Source of the DNA: Alphaproteobacteria bacterium RIFCSPHIGHO2_02_FULL_46_13
GTDB lineage: Bacteria; Pseudomonadota; Alphaproteobacteria; Micavibrionales; Micavibrionaceae
NCBI GenBank assembly: GCA_001767915.1
Contig: MEMI01000045.1
Location: 92,177-129,128 of the forward strand
Reading direction: 5' to 3'
DNA length: 36,952 bases
Of this stretch, positions 8,416 through 16,597 are shown in pieces. The position numbers were made by a program, and so were the translations under genes. The stretch's first letter is position 1. Each line of letters begins with the position of its first letter. Below the pieces are notes generated by a model, which was given only the letters and a program-made list of their open reading frames with translations, was not told the DNA's origin and made no database searches.

Positions 8416-9510
8416 ATGATGTTTTCATTCTTAAAACGAAACACGCTTCCTTCGGCATCCAGTATCCGCCAGAAAATCGAACCTTTGGCGGCGGGAGTCT
8501 TTGTGATTGAAGATGTCAAAATATCGGCAAACGGACAGGCGATTGTCGTATTACAACCTTTGATCCAAAATGATGGTGTGGAAGCGCAACGTCAAAAAAT
8601 TGAAGATGTGGTTGCTGGCCTAAAAGGCGTTAAAAAAGCGATGGTGATTTTGACAGGTCAGAAACAACCCTCTCCATCCACTCCACCTAAACAAAAACCA
8701 TCATCTGATATTGCAGGTCTTCCTCCTGTTATTATTGCCGTTGCATCGGGCAAAGGCGGAGTGGGGAAATCAACTGTTGCGGTTAACCTTGCCATTGCCC
8801 TGTCACAGATGGGCAAAAAAGTCGGTATTCTGGATGCCGATATTTACGGCCCGTCTTTACCGAGATTATTAGGTGTCCAAGATAAGAAATCAGAGCAGGG
8901 TGAAGACGGACAATTACAACCGATCGAAGCGCACGGCCTCAAAGCCATGTCGATGGGTTTTCTGGTGAACGAAGAAACCGCGATGATCTGGCGCGGGCCG
9001 ATGGTGCAATCTGCGCTCCTTCAAATGCTCCGCGATGTGAACTGGACGGGGCTTGATATTCTGGTGATTGATATGCCGCCGGGGACGGGGGATATTCACC
9101 TGACTTTGGCGCAACGTGTGCCGTTGTCAGGCGGGGTTGTTGTCTCCACCCCTCAAGACATTGCGTTGATTGATGCGCGTAAGGGATTAGAGATGTTTAA
9201 GAAAGTCGCCGTCCCTATTTTGGGGATTGTTGAAAACATGTCTTATTATTGCTGTACCGCCTGCGGTCACCGCGAAGATATTTTCGGGCATGGCGGAGCA
9301 AAGGCCGAGGCAGATAAAATCGGTGTTCCGTTCCTGGGTGAAATCCCGCTTCATACTCTGATCAGATCAATGTCCGATGCTGGAACACCCGTGACACTTT
9401 CTGCAACAGAAAGTGATCAGGCAAAAGCTTTTAAAATGATCGCCGAACGCGTATTGTCTGGCCTATCTGTTACACAGAAAACTGCCCCCACCATCCGAAT
9501 GGAAGAGTAA
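8416..9510 (+). CDS. mrp: Mrp/ApbC family P-loop ATPase (Fe-S cluster carrier)
   Basis: Mrp/NBP35 ATPases carry and transfer iron-sulfur clusters to apoproteins. The 364-residue protein has an N-terminal MIP18/DUF59-like domain (residues 10-85) and a MinD-like ATPase with the deviant Walker A ASGKGGVGKST (about 112-122). DADIYGPSLPRLLG follows, then the Walker B region LVIDMPPGTGD and a Cys pair in the YYCCTACGHREDIFG segment that matches the cluster-binding CxxC of the family. An alternative ATG three bases downstream (8419) is equally possible. The RBS is weak. The next gene starts 6 bases after the stop, suggesting co-transcription. Confidence 0.95.
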   Translation: MMFSFLKRNTLPSASSIRQKIEPLAAGVFVIEDVKISANGQAIVVLQPLIQNDGVEAQRQKIEDVVAGLKGVKKAMVILTGQKQPSPSTPPKQKPSSDIAGLPPVIIAVASGKGGVGKSTVAVNLAIALSQMGKKVGILDADIYGPSLPRLLGVQDKKSEQGEDGQLQPIEAHGLKAMSMGFLVNEETAMIWRGPMVQSALLQMLRDVNWTGLDILVIDMPPGTGDIHLTLAQRVPLSGGVVVSTPQDIALIDARKGLEMFKKVAVPILGIVENMSYYCCTACGHREDIFGHGGAKAEADKIGVPFLGEIPLHTLIRSMSDAGTPVTLSATESDQAKAFKMIAERVLSGLSVTQKTAPTIRMEE

Positions 9511-9516
9511 ATAAAA

Positions 9517-10197
9517 ATGAAGCCCCATAACATTGAGTTGATTATTTTTGATTGTGACGGAACTCTGGCGGACTCGGAAGATTTGAATAATCAAGCAACA
9601 GCAGATATTCTCTCCGCCGCAGGCTATCCTCAATATGATTATGATTTTTGTATGAATGAACTGGTGGGTAAAGATATGACATCAGTCAAAAAATACATTG
9701 AAGAAAAAGAAAATAAAAAATTACCAGATGATTTTATTCAACAGTTTATCCAGCTTGTTCTGGAGCGGTTGCATGGTGGTTTGAAACCAGTTCTTGGTGC
9801 TGAAATGGCCGTTGACACCTTATCGAAGCATTATAAAGTTTGTGTGGCTTCAAACGGCGAGCGGAATAATGTTTTAAGCTCTGTTCGGGCGATTAGCCTT
9901 TATGATTATTTTGGGGACGATAGAATCTTTACCAAATCCCAAGTTTTGCGCGGTAAGCCAGCCCCCGACCTTTTCCTCTTTGCGGCCGAGCAAATGGGGG
10001 TTGATCCAGCCAGATGCGTTGTTGTTGAAGATAGTATGGCAGGGGTGGGCGCGGGGCTTGCGGCGGGGATGTTGACCATTGGTATTACGACGGTCAGCCA
10101 TGACCCTGAGCAGATACGCAAAGATATGAAAAACGCCGGAGTCGTTCATATCCTTGACTCTTGGCCAGAAATCACTAAGTTCATTCAAGCTCTTTAG
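9517..10197 (+). CDS. HAD superfamily phosphatase, beta-phosphoglucomutase-like
   Basis: The 226-residue protein shows the HAD motifs in order: IIFDCDGTLADSE (motif I, nucleophile Asp about residue 9), VCVASNG (motif II), the Lys in RGKPAPDLFL (motif III), and VVVEDSMAGVGAG (motif IV). The helical cap between motifs I and II (residues 18-85) is the C1 cap of phosphoglycolate phosphatase/beta-phosphoglucomutase-like enzymes. It probably hydrolyses or isomerises a small phosphorylated metabolite; the substrate cannot be read from sequence. It follows mrp by 6 bases. Confidence 0.9.
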   Translation: MKPHNIELIIFDCDGTLADSEDLNNQATADILSAAGYPQYDYDFCMNELVGKDMTSVKKYIEEKENKKLPDDFIQQFIQLVLERLHGGLKPVLGAEMAVDTLSKHYKVCVASNGERNNVLSSVRAISLYDYFGDDRIFTKSQVLRGKPAPDLFLFAAEQMGVDPARCVVVEDSMAGVGAGLAAGMLTIGITTVSHDPEQIRKDMKNAGVVHILDSWPEITKFIQAL

Positions 10198-10228
10198 TGG
10201 GGCTTGTGGATAGGCTCAAAAATGTCTC

Positions 10229-10257
10229 TTGCATTAATCGCAAAGGCCGTCTAAGTT
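10229..10257 (+). promoter_or_regulatory. Possible acpP promoter
   Basis: TTGCAT (10229-10234) and TAAGTT (10252-10257) are separated by 17 bases, 48 bases before the acpP start. The -35 is good and the -10 is poor. The 107-base gap after the HAD gene makes a promoter here likely in any case. Confidence 0.4.
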
Positions 10258-10304
10258 TCATCCGTTCTGAAAATTAAGTTAAACAAACACAGGAATTATA
10301 AGTT

Positions 10305-10541
10305 ATGAGCGATATTGCTGACCGCGTTAAAAAAATTGTTGTCGAACACCTTGGTGTTGATGAAGGTAAAGTAACCGAAACATCAAGCTTTATTGATGAT
10401 TTGGGCGCTGACTCACTGGATACAGTTGAATTGGTTATGGCCTTCGAAGAAGAATTCAATATTGAAATTCCTGACGACGCTGCTGAAAAAATTCAAACAG
10501 TTGGCGATGCAGTAAGTTTCATCAGCTCAAAAGCTGCTTAG
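10305..10541 (+). CDS. acpP: Acyl carrier protein AcpP
   Basis: This is the carrier of growing acyl chains in type II fatty acid synthesis. The 78-residue acidic protein contains the phosphopantetheine attachment motif [18 protein letters not shown], with the modified Ser at about residue 37, and the usual N-terminus [18 protein letters not shown]. Size and spacing to fabF are standard. AGGA lies upstream of the ATG. Confidence 0.98.
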   Translation: MSDIADRVKKIVVEHLGVDEGKVTETSSFIDDLGADSLDTVELVMAFEEEFNIEIPDDAAEKIQTVGDAVSFISSKAA

Positions 10542-10572
10542 GCTTCTCTGAAACAATGAAGTAAATTTTTTG

Positions 10573-10612
10573 AAGGGCCGCTCTTTCCGGATATTCTGGG
10601 TGTGGCCCTTTT
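10573..10612 (+). terminator. Hairpin between acpP and fabF, possible partial terminator
   Basis: AAGGGCC (10573-10579) pairs with GGCCCTT (10604-10610), extendable by a G-U and a C-G pair, with a 24-base loop and only a short T run. It likely attenuates, rather than stops, transcription into fabF, keeping acpP more abundant than fabF. Confidence 0.5.
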
Positions 10613-10649
10613 CCATTATTCAAAAATATAAATAATATATGTGGGTTTT

Positions 10650-11915
10650 ATGAGACGCGTTGTTATTACAGGTATGGGAATTGTATCTCCGCTAGGTGTG
10701 GGGGTCGATAAAAACTGGGCAGAATTGACCAATGGTAAAAGCGGGATCAGAAAGATCACTCGTTTCGATGCATCAGACATGTCGTCCCAGATTGCTGGTA
10801 TGGTTCCCTATCAAAGCGAAGGTGCTGCGGACGGATTTAACGCCGATGACACACTCGCCCCCAAAGAACAAAAGAAAGTCGATACATTTATTCTGTACGG
10901 AATGATGGCGGCTGACGAAGCTGTTGCCGATTCAGGCTGGAAACCATCCAATGTCCATGAACAAGAACGCACTGGCGTGATGATCGGTTCAGGTATCGGC
11001 GGATTACAAAGTATTTATGAAACATCCGAAACACTCATTCAAAAAGGCCCGCGCCGCGTGTCGCCTTTCTCTGTTCCTGCGATGTTGATCAACTTGGCTT
11101 CTGGTCATGTATCGATTAAGCATGGTTTCAAAGGCCCTAACCACTCTGTGGTAACGGCATGTGCCACGGGTTCACATGCAATTGGTGATGCTGCGCGTCT
11201 GATTATGATGGACGATGCTGATGTGATGGTTGCAGGTGGTGCAGAAGCCGCAGTTAATCGTCTGGGTGTTGCGAGCTTTGCGGCATGCCGCGCTTTATCG
11301 ACTTCTTACAATGATAACCCTGAAGCAGGTTCACGTCCGTTCGATGAAGGTCTTGATGGTTTCGTGATTGCCGAAGGCGCTGGGGTTGTTGTTCTCGAAG
11401 AATATGAACACGCGAAAAAACGTGGTGCAAAAATCTATGCCGAAGTTGTGGGCTATGGTCTTTCAGGTGACGCCTATCACATGACATCCCCTGCAGAAGA
11501 TGGTGATGGTGGATACCGTGCGATGAAGGCTGCGATGAAACGTGCTGGGGTCAATCCGTCCGATATCGACTATATCAATGCCCACGGTACATCAACCCCG
11601 ATGGGTGATGGTATTGAATGTGGCGCGGTGAAACGCCTGTTTGGAAATGCGATTGAAACTGTTTCAATGTCATCTACAAAATCGGCCATTGGTCACTTGT
11701 TGGGTGCTGCTGGTGCGGTCGAGGCGATTTATTCGGTCAAGGCTATTCAAACAGGGATTATGCCCCCAACCCTCAACCTTGAAAACGTGTCAGAGCCATG
11801 TCAGGGAATTGATCTGGTTCCGAAAGTTGCCAAGGAAAAGAAAATCAATACCGTTCTCTCCAACTCTTTCGGGTTTGGTGGAACGAATGCGTCCTTGGTT
11901 TTAAAAGCTGTATAA
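10650..11915 (+). CDS. fabF: 3-oxoacyl-ACP synthase II FabF
   Basis: FabF condenses malonyl-ACP with acyl-ACP during chain elongation. The 421-residue protein carries the thiolase-fold catalytic triad: Cys in VVTACATGSHAIGDA, His in INAHGTSTPMGD, and His in STKSAIGHLLGAAGAVEA, plus the C-terminal NSFGFGGTNASLV loop. I chose ATG 10650 (MRRVVITGMGIVSPLG) over an upstream GTG at 10641, because FabF proteins normally begin at this MRRVV. It follows acpP by about 108 bases, the conserved acpP-fabF-mltG order. Confidence 0.97.
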   Translation: MRRVVITGMGIVSPLGVGVDKNWAELTNGKSGIRKITRFDASDMSSQIAGMVPYQSEGAADGFNADDTLAPKEQKKVDTFILYGMMAADEAVADSGWKPSNVHEQERTGVMIGSGIGGLQSIYETSETLIQKGPRRVSPFSVPAMLINLASGHVSIKHGFKGPNHSVVTACATGSHAIGDAARLIMMDDADVMVAGGAEAAVNRLGVASFAACRALSTSYNDNPEAGSRPFDEGLDGFVIAEGAGVVVLEEYEHAKKRGAKIYAEVVGYGLSGDAYHMTSPAEDGDGGYRAMKAAMKRAGVNPSDIDYINAHGTSTPMGDGIECGAVKRLFGNAIETVSMSSTKSAIGHLLGAAGAVEAIYSVKAIQTGIMPPTLNLENVSEPCQGIDLVPKVAKEKKINTVLSNSFGFGGTNASLVLKAV

Positions 11916-11923
11916 TCAATTTC

Positions 11924-11950
11924 ATTCCCTTATCAAAGGGGATGTTTTTT
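11924..11950 (+). terminator. Intrinsic terminator-like hairpin after fabF
   Basis: ATTCCCTT (11924-11931) pairs with AAGGGGAT (11936-11943, one G-U pair) around loop ATCA and is followed by G and six T. It could end the fabF message or attenuate read-through into mltG, which starts 14 bases later. Confidence 0.65.
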
Positions 11951-11964
11951 GAGGTGGGTGTGGC

Positions 11965-12963
11965 ATGAAATTTCTGATTTTCAAATTATTCATCTCGTTG
12001 ATTATTTTGGCTGTGGCACTGATGGGTGGGGTTGCCTATTTCGGCTATACCCATTTCAAAACCCCTTCGACAAATGCTGTTGAAAAATTGGTAATGGTTC
12101 CGAAAGGTTCGGGAATCATGATGATTGCCGACCAGTTGAAGGCCGAGCAGATTATTTCTGATTCCTATACATTCATTGTAGCCTCTAAAATACTCCCCCC
12201 CAGAGATACGATTAAGGCTGGTGAGTATCAGTTCCAACCGCATACCAGTATGTCGGATGTGATTGCCAAATTAAAAAAAGGTGAAACCTATAAACGCAAA
12301 TTCACGATAGCCGAAGGTTTAACCAGCTATACGATTTTGGAAAAATTGAAAACTGTTCCGGATATCGGCATCACAGAAATAGAAATACCCGCAGAAGGAT
12401 CATTGCTTCCTGATACATATCAGTATGAAAAAAATGAAACGATTGTCGCTATCATTGCCCGCATGCAAGCCGCCCAGAAAAAACTGATTGAACGGGAATG
12501 GCCGAACAGGGATCAGAATTTGCCCTTCACTACAATTGACCAAGCCTTGACCTTGGCCTCTATCGTTGAAAAAGAAACAGGTGTTGCGGAAGAGCGCAAG
12601 CGGATTGCAGGCGTTTTTGTCAATCGCCTGCGTCAAGGGATGCCATTACAAACCGACCCAACGGTTATTTATGCCCTGACCAACGGGCAACCCCAAAATG
12701 GCGGGCAAGGGCCGTTGGGGCGTCGGTTGCTGAGCAAAGATCTGGAAATCGATTCGCCTTATAATACTTATAAAAATATCGGCCTCCCTCCGACCCCTAT
12801 TGCCAATGCGGGGCGAGATGCGATTCTGGCTGTCCTCCACCCTGAACCGAATGATTTCCTGTATTTTGTCGCGGACGGTACGGGCGGGCATATTTTTGCA
12901 AAAACATTGGCCGAGCATAACCAGAACGTCGCCAACTGGCGTAAAATCAGGTCTGAACAGTAA
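11965..12963 (+). CDS. mltG: Endolytic murein transglycosylase MltG (YceG-like)
   Basis: MltG cleaves nascent glycan strands and may set glycan length. The 332-residue protein has one N-terminal transmembrane helix (residues 5-26), a LysM-like region, and the YceG catalytic domain. The signature is ASIVEKETGVAEERKRIAGV (catalytic Glu in EKETG), then VFVNRLRQGMPLQTDPTVIYA, SPYNTYKNIGLPPTPIANAG and the C-terminal LYFVADGTGGHIFAKTLAEHN. GAGGTGGG precedes the start. Length is typical. Confidence 0.96.
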   Translation: MKFLIFKLFISLIILAVALMGGVAYFGYTHFKTPSTNAVEKLVMVPKGSGIMMIADQLKAEQIISDSYTFIVASKILPPRDTIKAGEYQFQPHTSMSDVIAKLKKGETYKRKFTIAEGLTSYTILEKLKTVPDIGITEIEIPAEGSLLPDTYQYEKNETIVAIIARMQAAQKKLIEREWPNRDQNLPFTTIDQALTLASIVEKETGVAEERKRIAGVFVNRLRQGMPLQTDPTVIYALTNGQPQNGGQGPLGRRLLSKDLEIDSPYNTYKNIGLPPTPIANAGRDAILAVLHPEPNDFLYFVADGTGGHIFAKTLAEHNQNVANWRKIRSEQ

Positions 12964-12978
12964 ATTGTGACTTGTTTC

Positions 12979-13004
12979 TATGAAAAGATTGATTTCTTTT
13001 CATA
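12979..13004 (+). repeat. AT-rich inverted repeat between mltG and the HD-like gene
   Basis: TATGAAAAGA (12979-12988) is perfectly complementary to TCTTTTCATA (12995-13004), with a 6-base loop. It lacks a following T run, so it may be an operator or weak terminator ahead of the gene starting at 13026. Confidence 0.45.
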
Positions 13005-13025
13005 AGTTATTTAAAAGAAATTATT

Positions 13026-14387
13026 ATGAACAAAGAAAAAAAATACGGTGTGTGGGACGATTTCTTTCAAAGCGAGTTCTCCCCTGAAAATTATAAAATA
13101 TTCAGTGATGCTGCTATTTCTCGCGCACAGATTTTTATGAGTAGCGTTCAAAGCGGTCTGGTGCAAATTGATGATGGTTTAACCACTCAATCTTTCAACC
13201 CCGAACTGGATCAATGGGTTTCTGAAAATGATGATTTGTTAACAGAACTTGTTCGCGATATTCAATCCCATATTCGTTCTGTTGTCGAATTTTCACTTCC
13301 TGCGCATGATGAACGACAAATCATGTTCAAAGATGCGGCGGAAGGTCTGCGTTTTTACCAAATGGAAAAACCTCAAGGGTACAAAGCGACTTTTGTCATT
13401 CCCATGTTTGCCCATGATATTGGCAGATTGTTAGAAGGACGACTTTATGCCCCCCTCAATAACCCGCATGACCAATGGACGCCTCATTCGAAATTTAGTT
13501 TCCTGATGTTGCAAAAAATTCTTGAGCAACCTCAATATCAAAAAATACCCAAGGCCTTAAAAGATCATTATCTTTATGCGGTTCTAGCGCATTCAGGAGA
13601 CAATGGGGTTTCATATATGTCTCGGGCGGTGCAGACCTGTGACCGGATGCAGTTGATCGGAGCAGAAGGTTTCTATCGTGCCCTGTCCTACGGAACATGT
13701 TTGATGGATGCAGATATTAAATATCCTGAAGATCCTCATTATAAATACACGTTACCGAATATGTTCGAGCATCAATCCGTTTTATCTATCTTGGAATATT
13801 GTTCTCGGAATATGCGGCAGAATATTGGTACGGTGCATGCGTCATGGCAACACCGGATTGCTGTAGAAAATGTTGTTCTTTTAAAAGCCGCTTGCGAGGG
13901 GAATGATGAATTAACGAATCGTCTATTCGCCCCTGAATGTGATATTGACTGCGCATTTGGTCCTCAAAAAGGAAGGATTGATGCAACGGTTTTACACGAT
14001 GCTGATCTCTTGTATGCTTGCTCCAAAGTCCCTGAAGTGAAATGGTCGCCCTACGAAGTCGCATCAGTGGCAGTTCGGGCAATAGAGATGCCTATGGGTG
14101 CGGCAAAACTTTCTGATAGCATGAAGAAATCTATTCATCGTGCTGTGGGTGATATGTCCGATGTTGAGCGAAAATCATTGTTCCTGATGATGTCCTTGGC
14201 AGATCAATTTCGTGCCGAGCAAGACGAGATTGATCAAGGCGTCTCTTTACTGTGTGAAGCTGATCAAAACGGATATGTTCGCACGATAGCGAAGGCTATC
14301 CGTGGATATACAAATCATGCACCTGTTGCGGTGGTATGTGCCGCACCATTTCACTTGGGTTCTGTTTCACCGTCGTACGAGTTATAA
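13026..14387 (+). CDS. Unrecognised protein with HD-domain-like metal-binding pattern
   Basis: I do not recognise this 453-residue cytosolic protein as a named family. It has no signal peptide or transmembrane helix. Between residues 90 and 210 it shows a pattern like an HD phosphohydrolase: His94, then His130-Asp131 in MFAHDIGRLLEGR, His154 in HSKFSFLML, His189 in YAVLAHSGD and Asp206 in AVQTCDRMQLIG. This matches the H...HD...H...H...D order of the fold by eye. The C-terminal half is helical without clear motifs. A nucleotide phosphohydrolase or signalling role would follow if the HD assignment is right. It stands alone between mltG and a DUF3309 gene, with its own 62-base upstream gap. Confidence 0.7.
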   Translation: MNKEKKYGVWDDFFQSEFSPENYKIFSDAAISRAQIFMSSVQSGLVQIDDGLTTQSFNPELDQWVSENDDLLTELVRDIQSHIRSVVEFSLPAHDERQIMFKDAAEGLRFYQMEKPQGYKATFVIPMFAHDIGRLLEGRLYAPLNNPHDQWTPHSKFSFLMLQKILEQPQYQKIPKALKDHYLYAVLAHSGDNGVSYMSRAVQTCDRMQLIGAEGFYRALSYGTCLMDADIKYPEDPHYKYTLPNMFEHQSVLSILEYCSRNMRQNIGTVHASWQHRIAVENVVLLKAACEGNDELTNRLFAPECDIDCAFGPQKGRIDATVLHDADLLYACSKVPEVKWSPYEVASVAVRAIEMPMGAAKLSDSMKKSIHRAVGDMSDVERKSLFLMMSLADQFRAEQDEIDQGVSLLCEADQNGYVRTIAKAIRGYTNHAPVAVVCAAPFHLGSVSPSYEL

Positions 14388-14393
14388 GTTATT

Positions 14394-14418
14394 GGAACTT
14401 TGTTAGATGTCAGATGTT
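14394..14418 (+). promoter_or_regulatory. EcfG-type (general stress sigma factor) promoter before the DUF3309 gene
   Basis: GGAAC (14394-14398), 17 bases, then GTT (14416-14418) matches the alphaproteobacterial EcfG consensus GGAAC-N16/17-GTT. It lies just after the stop of the preceding gene and about 42 bases before the start at 14460, a normal spacing. The match is exact in both boxes. Confidence 0.6.
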
Positions 14419-14459
14419 TGCGAGTCGTAGAAATTCTGTAAACAGCAAAGGATATTTCC

Positions 14460-14618
14460 ATGTCTCTTTCGAGCATACTCATTATTATACTTATTCTCTT
14501 CCTTGTCGGGGCATTGCCAGCATGGCCGCATAGTAAAAGCTGGGGCTATTGGCCGAGTGGTGGCTTGGGGACTGTTTTGATTATCATTCTCATTTTAATG
14601 CTCATGGGACGCTTTTAG
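14460..14618 (+). CDS. DUF3309 family small membrane protein (52 aa)
   Basis: This very short gene encodes 52 residues: a hydrophobic helix (MSLSSILIIILILFLVGALP), the conserved middle AWPHSKSWGYWPSGGLG, and a second helix ending LMLMGRF. The W-P-H-S-x-S-W-G-Y-x-P-S-G-G-L-G core is the DUF3309 signature. AAAGGA lies 7 bases upstream of the ATG and a terminator follows 38 bases after the stop. The family's function is unknown; small two-helix inner-membrane proteins of this kind are often stress-induced, consistent with the EcfG-like promoter. Confidence 0.9.
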   Translation: MSLSSILIIILILFLVGALPAWPHSKSWGYWPSGGLGTVLIIILILMLMGRF

Positions 14619-14655
14619 AGTTCCGATAATGAAATTGTTTTGAATTTTTGAAAAT

Positions 14656-14677
14656 CCCGCACCTGCGGGTTTTTTTC
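14656..14677 (+). terminator. Intrinsic terminator after the DUF3309 gene
   Basis: CCCGC (14656-14660), loop ACCT and GCGGG (14665-14669) are followed by seven T. This ends the small monocistronic unit. Confidence 0.88.
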
Positions 14678-14750
14678 TGTTTATGGATAAGCAGGTGATA
14701 AAAAATTTGTTGTTAAAGTTTCAATTGCAAGGATTTGAGGAACTGTGCGT

Positions 14751-14770
14751 ATTGCTAGAGTAGCAATTTT
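14751..14770 (+). repeat. Short hairpin upstream of the TpsB gene
   Basis: ATTGCTA-GAG-TAGCAAT (14751-14767) is a perfect 7-bp stem followed by TTT, about 40 bases before the transporter start. A GGAAC at 14739-14743 overlaps the same leader, but the matching GTT box is imperfect (GTA). It could be an operator or weak terminator. Confidence 0.4.
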
Positions 14771-14809
14771 CCAATAAATTATAGGATTAACATTGTCAGA
14801 GTTCCCGTT

Positions 14810-16501
14810 TTGAATCGTTTTCTTAAATCATGTCTGATGCTAGGTGTTTTTGAATCATTGGTCGTATGCCCAATGATGGCCTCTGCGCAGGTCACTGGTC
14901 CCGCTGATGCTGGGCGGGTCGAAAATCGTATCAAAATAATTCCACCGGTACATACGATGAAAGCTCTGCCTAGGATCGGGGGTAAGGTCGAGAGTCAGTC
15001 CGCTCCACTGGGAAGTGATCAAATCACCTTCGTCTTAAAGGGAATTCAATTAAAAGGCGGCGAAGATATTTCTGATGGGAAAATACAATCTGCTTACGCT
15101 GAATTTATAAATCAAAAAATTAGTCTGGATAAAGTCTGGCTGATTGCATCACGCATTACAAATATCCTCCAAAATGAGGGGTATTTTTTATCGAGAGTTT
15201 ATGTCCCTCAACAGGAAATTAACGACGGAACAATTCATCTGACCGTTGTTGAAGGGTATATCAGCGAAGTCAATTTAGATGAACAGGCCAAGAATAACCA
15301 TTTTGTTTCAGAATGGATTAACCGCATCATCAATCAAAAACCTGTAAGAATAAAGGATGTCGAAAGTTTTTTATTGCGTCTGAATGATTTACCTGGTGGA
15401 AGTTACCGTGCTGTACTTGAACTTCCGCTTGATAAGAATGCACCCGAAGGCGCAACGCGCATCAGCATCTTGTCTGTTCCTCAGAAAATAAAGGGAAGGA
15501 CGACCATAGACAATTTCGGGTCACGGTATCTGGGCCCTGTTGAAATCACACAACAAATTTCAGCGTCCTTGATCCCGAACCACAGAACTGATCTTACATT
15601 TCTATCGGCCATTCCTGCCAGTGAATTGAAATATGGCGGCATCACGCAAAATATTACTTTGGGATATTCCTTCGGTATGGATTTATCCGCGAGCCTGACA
15701 GGTGCGCATCCTGGCTATACACTGAAGGTGCAGAATATTATCAACCAATCACAAAACTATGGCTTTGGATTCACTTTCTATCCAATTCGTCAGCGTGATG
15801 AGAATCTATCTTTTAGATTAGGGTATGAAGGGCGCGATGTTGACTCCAAAATATTGGAAGATATTCCCCTTACCAAGGACCATATTAGAATGATCCGCGC
15901 TAGCGCAAACTATCAAAAACAAGATTCGAGCGGAGGGTATAATTTAGGAGATATAATTCTGTCTCATGGCTTGTCGCTATTTGGTGCAAGTGATGTAGGG
16001 GATGCAGACCTGTCGCGGAGCCAGGCGAAACCAGACAGCAAAAAAGTAGAAGCTTCCTATTCGCGCATCCAAACACTTCCTTATAATTTTTCAGGGGTGG
16101 TATCATTGAGCGGGCAATGGGCATCTGCTCCCTTATATGCCAGTGAGGAATTCGGGTTTGGCGGACAAAATTTTGGTCGCGCTTACGATAGTTCCGAAAT
16201 CACGGGTGATAGCGGGGTCGCTAGCAGTTTTGAATTGCGTTACCAAGGACTGCCATCACGCTATAATATTTCTGTGATGCCCTATATGTTTTATGACATT
16301 GGTAAGGTTTGGAATAAGGACAGAGGATCAGAAGCCCCTGTATCCGCTAGTTCGACTGGGGCAGGGTTTCGTGTTGCCACTGATATAGGTTTGAATGCCA
16401 ATTTGGGATTTGCCGTGCCCCTAACGCGGGATATTTCCACTCCGCTGAACGGGCATAAGCAAGGCCCGCGCTATATGTTCCAAATGTCATATGATTTCTA
16501 A
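14810..16501 (+). CDS. TpsB/ShlB family outer-membrane transporter (two-partner secretion)
   Basis: TpsB proteins export one cognate TpsA exoprotein across the outer membrane. The 563-residue product has a signal peptide ending MMASAQ and a Pro-rich linker. POTRA domains follow (about residues 70-210; VWLIASRITNILQNEGYFLSRVYVPQQEINDGTIHLTVVEG split between strands and helices is the POTRA_2 pattern), then a beta-barrel beginning RTTIDNFGSRYLGPVE and ending in Phe, as outer-membrane barrels do. The TTG start at 14810 lacks an RBS. An in-frame ATT at 14792 sits 5 bases after AGGA and an internal ATG lies at 14840, so the true start is unsettled. No TpsA gene is adjacent. Confidence 0.9.
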   Translation: MNRFLKSCLMLGVFESLVVCPMMASAQVTGPADAGRVENRIKIIPPVHTMKALPRIGGKVESQSAPLGSDQITFVLKGIQLKGGEDISDGKIQSAYAEFINQKISLDKVWLIASRITNILQNEGYFLSRVYVPQQEINDGTIHLTVVEGYISEVNLDEQAKNNHFVSEWINRIINQKPVRIKDVESFLLRLNDLPGGSYRAVLELPLDKNAPEGATRISILSVPQKIKGRTTIDNFGSRYLGPVEITQQISASLIPNHRTDLTFLSAIPASELKYGGITQNITLGYSFGMDLSASLTGAHPGYTLKVQNIINQSQNYGFGFTFYPIRQRDENLSFRLGYEGRDVDSKILEDIPLTKDHIRMIRASANYQKQDSSGGYNLGDIILSHGLSLFGASDVGDADLSRSQAKPDSKKVEASYSRIQTLPYNFSGVVSLSGQWASAPLYASEEFGFGGQNFGRAYDSSEITGDSGVASSFELRYQGLPSRYNISVMPYMFYDIGKVWNKDRGSEAPVSASSTGAGFRVATDIGLNANLGFAVPLTRDISTPLNGHKQGPRYMFQMSYDF

Positions 16502-16513
16502 TCACTCTTTTTA

Positions 16514-16544
16514 TTAACATTACGGGTATAAAAGGCTCTATAAT
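16514..16544 (+). promoter_or_regulatory. Possible promoter of the P-type ATPase gene
   Basis: A perfect TATAAT at 16539-16544 lies 53 bases before the ATG. The best -35, TTAACA (16514-16519), is 19 bases upstream, which is long. A CCATG/CATGG hairpin sits between promoter and RBS. Confidence 0.45.
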
Positions 16545-16597
16545 ATTTTCCTGACAGTGCCATGATTATTCTCACATGGTGAATAGAGAGAGATAAT

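Noticed and set aside
14336-14533. 65-codon plus-strand frame overlapping the end of the HD-like gene and the DUF3309 gene
   Set aside because: Overlaps two better-supported genes out of frame and lacks any motif; the DUF3309 frame has an RBS and a family signature.
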